Assembly (NCBI GenBank): GCA_030447385.1
Contig: JAUJOY010000001.1
Location: 854,830 to 918,829, forward strand
Direction of reading: 5' to 3'
Origin: Mycobacteriales bacterium
GTDB lineage: Bacteria; Actinomycetota; Actinomycetes; Mycobacteriales; SCTD01
Length of the DNA stretch: 64,000 nt
Both the position numbers and the translations under genes were made by a program. The notes beneath the pieces were generated by a model. The model made no database searches, was not told the DNA's origin, and saw only the letters and a program-made list of their open reading frames with translations. The first letter of the stretch is position 1, and each line of letters opens with the position of its first letter. This document shows, one piece after another, positions 63,038 to 64,000 of the stretch.

Positions 63038-64000
63038 GCTCGGACCTGTTGGTGCGCGACTCCGGCCGCACGTCCCCGACGCTCGTGGAGCGGGCGGCAG
63101 CGGCCCTCGACCGCGGCCCCAGCCGCCGGAGCTTCCTCGTCCGCATGGCGGTGGTGGGTTCCGCGCTGACCGTGTCTCCGCTGCGCTTCCTGCTGCGACC
63201 CGGCACCGCCTACGCAGCGGTCTGCGGTGTGGACTCCACCTGCTCGTCCGGCTACACCGCCTTCTGCTGCACGATCAACAACGGCATCAACCGGTGCCCC
63301 CCCGGCAGCCTCGTCGGGGGCTGGTGGAAGTCCGACAACTCCGGGTTCTGCTGCGGTAACGCGCGCTACTACATCGACTGCCACAGCTACTGCTCGTGCG
63401 GCTGCGAGGCTGGTCGCAACTTCTGCGGCGAGGGCTGCCGCAACTGTTCCTGCGGCTGCGGGCCGAGTGGCCAGTGCGACCAGCGCAGGGTGTGCTGCAA
63501 CAACTTCCGCTACGGCCAGTGCAACCAGGGCATCTCCTGCACCGGTCCGGTGTGGTGCCGCGTCGTCACCTGCACCCCGCCGTGGCGGGTGCCGGCCTGG
63601 AGCTGCTCCACGACCAGCGCCCACGACCAGCGCACCAACGACCACGGCGCACCCTGCCTCGTCGACTGCACCGGCATAAACAACAAGTACACCGCCCTGG
63701 GCGGGCCGGGGTCGGTCCTGGGTGAGGCCATCACCCGCGAGCTGGCTCCTCCCGACGGCGTGGGTCGCTACACGCACTACGACCGCGGTTCGATCTACTG
63801 GCACCCCGCGATCGGCGCCTTCGCGGTCTGGGGGGCGATCCGGCAGAAGTGGCAGCAGCTGCGCTGGGAGACCGGCCCGCTGGGCTACCCGGTGACGGAC
63901 GAGACGCCGACCCCGGACGGCGTGGGTCGCTACAACCACTTCCAGCGCGGTTCGATCTACTGGCACCCCGCGATCGGCGCCTTCGCGGTCTGGGGGGCGA
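63034..64000 (+). CDS. Tat-exported, cysteine-rich MADH-light-chain-like protein fused to LGFP repeats (cut by window end)
   Basis: The visible 322 residues start with a Tat signal (SRRSFLVRMAV, twin Arg at 31-32; predicted cleavage after AYA near residue 61). A domain with about 26 Cys follows (CGVDSTCSSGYTAFCCTIN, CPPGSLVGGWWKSDNSGFCC, later GPVWCRVVTCTPPW). The CPPG followed by Trp and a late Trp-Cys resemble methylamine dehydrogenase light chain, where two Trp form the TTQ cofactor; candidates here are W97 or W98 and W174. From about residue 218 LGFP repeats begin (DGVGRYNHFQRGSIYWHP) and continue past the window. Overlaps with the upstream gene make it part of the mau-like operon. MADH subunits are not known to carry LGFP modules. 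Confidence 0.7.
   Translation, partial: MSSDLLVRDSGRTSPTLVERAAAALDRGPSRRSFLVRMAVVGSALTVSPLRFLLRPGTAYAAVCGVDSTCSSGYTAFCCTINNGINRCPPGSLVGGWWKSDNSGFCCGNARYYIDCHSYCSCGCEAGRNFCGEGCRNCSCGCGPSGQCDQRRVCCNNFRYGQCNQGISCTGPVWCRVVTCTPPWRVPAWSCSTTSAHDQRTNDHGAPCLVDCTGINNKYTALGGPGSVLGEAITRELAPPDGVGRYTHYDRGSIYWHPAIGAFAVWGAIRQKWQQLRWETGPLGYPVTDETPTPDGVGRYNHFQRGSIYWHPAIGAFAVWGA
63784..64000 (+). repeat. 162-bp period LGFP repeat with a 55-bp perfect copy
   Basis: Bases 63784-63838 are repeated exactly at 63946-64000, where the window stops. They encode RGSIYWHPAIGAFAVWGA. Since the sequence ends inside the second copy, the repeat number of this gene is unknown. Confidence 0.85.

Overview
The window is very GC-rich DNA with dense, short-spaced genes, many GTG starts, Tat and lipoprotein signals, acyl-CoA carboxylases with an epsilon subunit, DprE1/DprE2, LytR-CpsA-Psr and LGFP-repeat proteins. 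This points to a chromosomal segment of an actinobacterium (class Actinomycetes). I cannot name the genus. I see no rRNA, tRNA, insertion sequence, prophage or CRISPR array.

Region 1 (1-28.9 kb) is core metabolism leading into nucleotide-sugar synthesis: a partial Cu/Zn superoxide dismutase, an LpdA-like flavoprotein, adenylate kinase, the acyl-CoA carboxylase set (accA alpha, accD beta, accE epsilon) with biotin ligase birA, a class III cyclase, a GtrA protein, purK-purE, UDP-glucose dehydrogenase, an acyl-CoA dehydrogenase, a DEAD-box helicase, a LytR-CpsA-Psr protein and the dTDP-rhamnose genes rmlA-rmlB-rmlD with a glycosyltransferase. The set resembles the M. tuberculosis Rv3264c-Rv3303c neighbourhood (rmlD, LCP, fadE25, purEK, GtrA, birA, accD5, accE5, accA3, lpdA). 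A DUF222/HNH gene behind a LexA-like box sits between accA and accE.

Region 2 (28.8-41 kb) builds and remodels the envelope. Three secreted proteins (CAP domain, PGRP amidase, SpoIID) all end in LGFP repeats. They are followed by a second GtrA protein and the decaprenylphosphoryl-arabinose pathway (UbiA, DprE1, DprE2), then a fourth LGFP protein, an M15-like peptidase with a near-identical tandem repeat array that carries two frame-disrupting indels.

Region 3 (41-60.5 kb) is a surface-polysaccharide locus: polytopic glycosyltransferase-like proteins, a UDP-galactopyranose-mutase-like oxidoreductase, a Wzm/Wzt ABC exporter, two large tandem HAD-family proteins, a methyltransferase and a GT2 transferase.

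Region 4 (60.5-64 kb, cut by the window end) is a compact + strand operon resembling methylamine-utilisation (mau) maturation genes: a MauE-like membrane protein, a MauD-like thioredoxin-fold protein, a 26-residue ORF, a MauF/CcdA-like membrane protein, an unknown protein, and a Tat-exported cysteine-rich protein resembling methylamine dehydrogenase light chain fused to LGFP repeats. This is the best candidate for an undescribed system: a disulfide-rich, possibly Trp-derived-cofactor protein matured outside the membrane and attached to the cell wall by LGFP modules.

Two patterns cut across regions. Many genes have a TANNNT hexamer 6-7 nt before the start codon, which suggests leaderless transcripts. 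Several genes (DUF222/HNH, GerMN lipoprotein, M15-LGFP) carry short indels in homopolymers or repeats, which may be real mutations or assembly errors.
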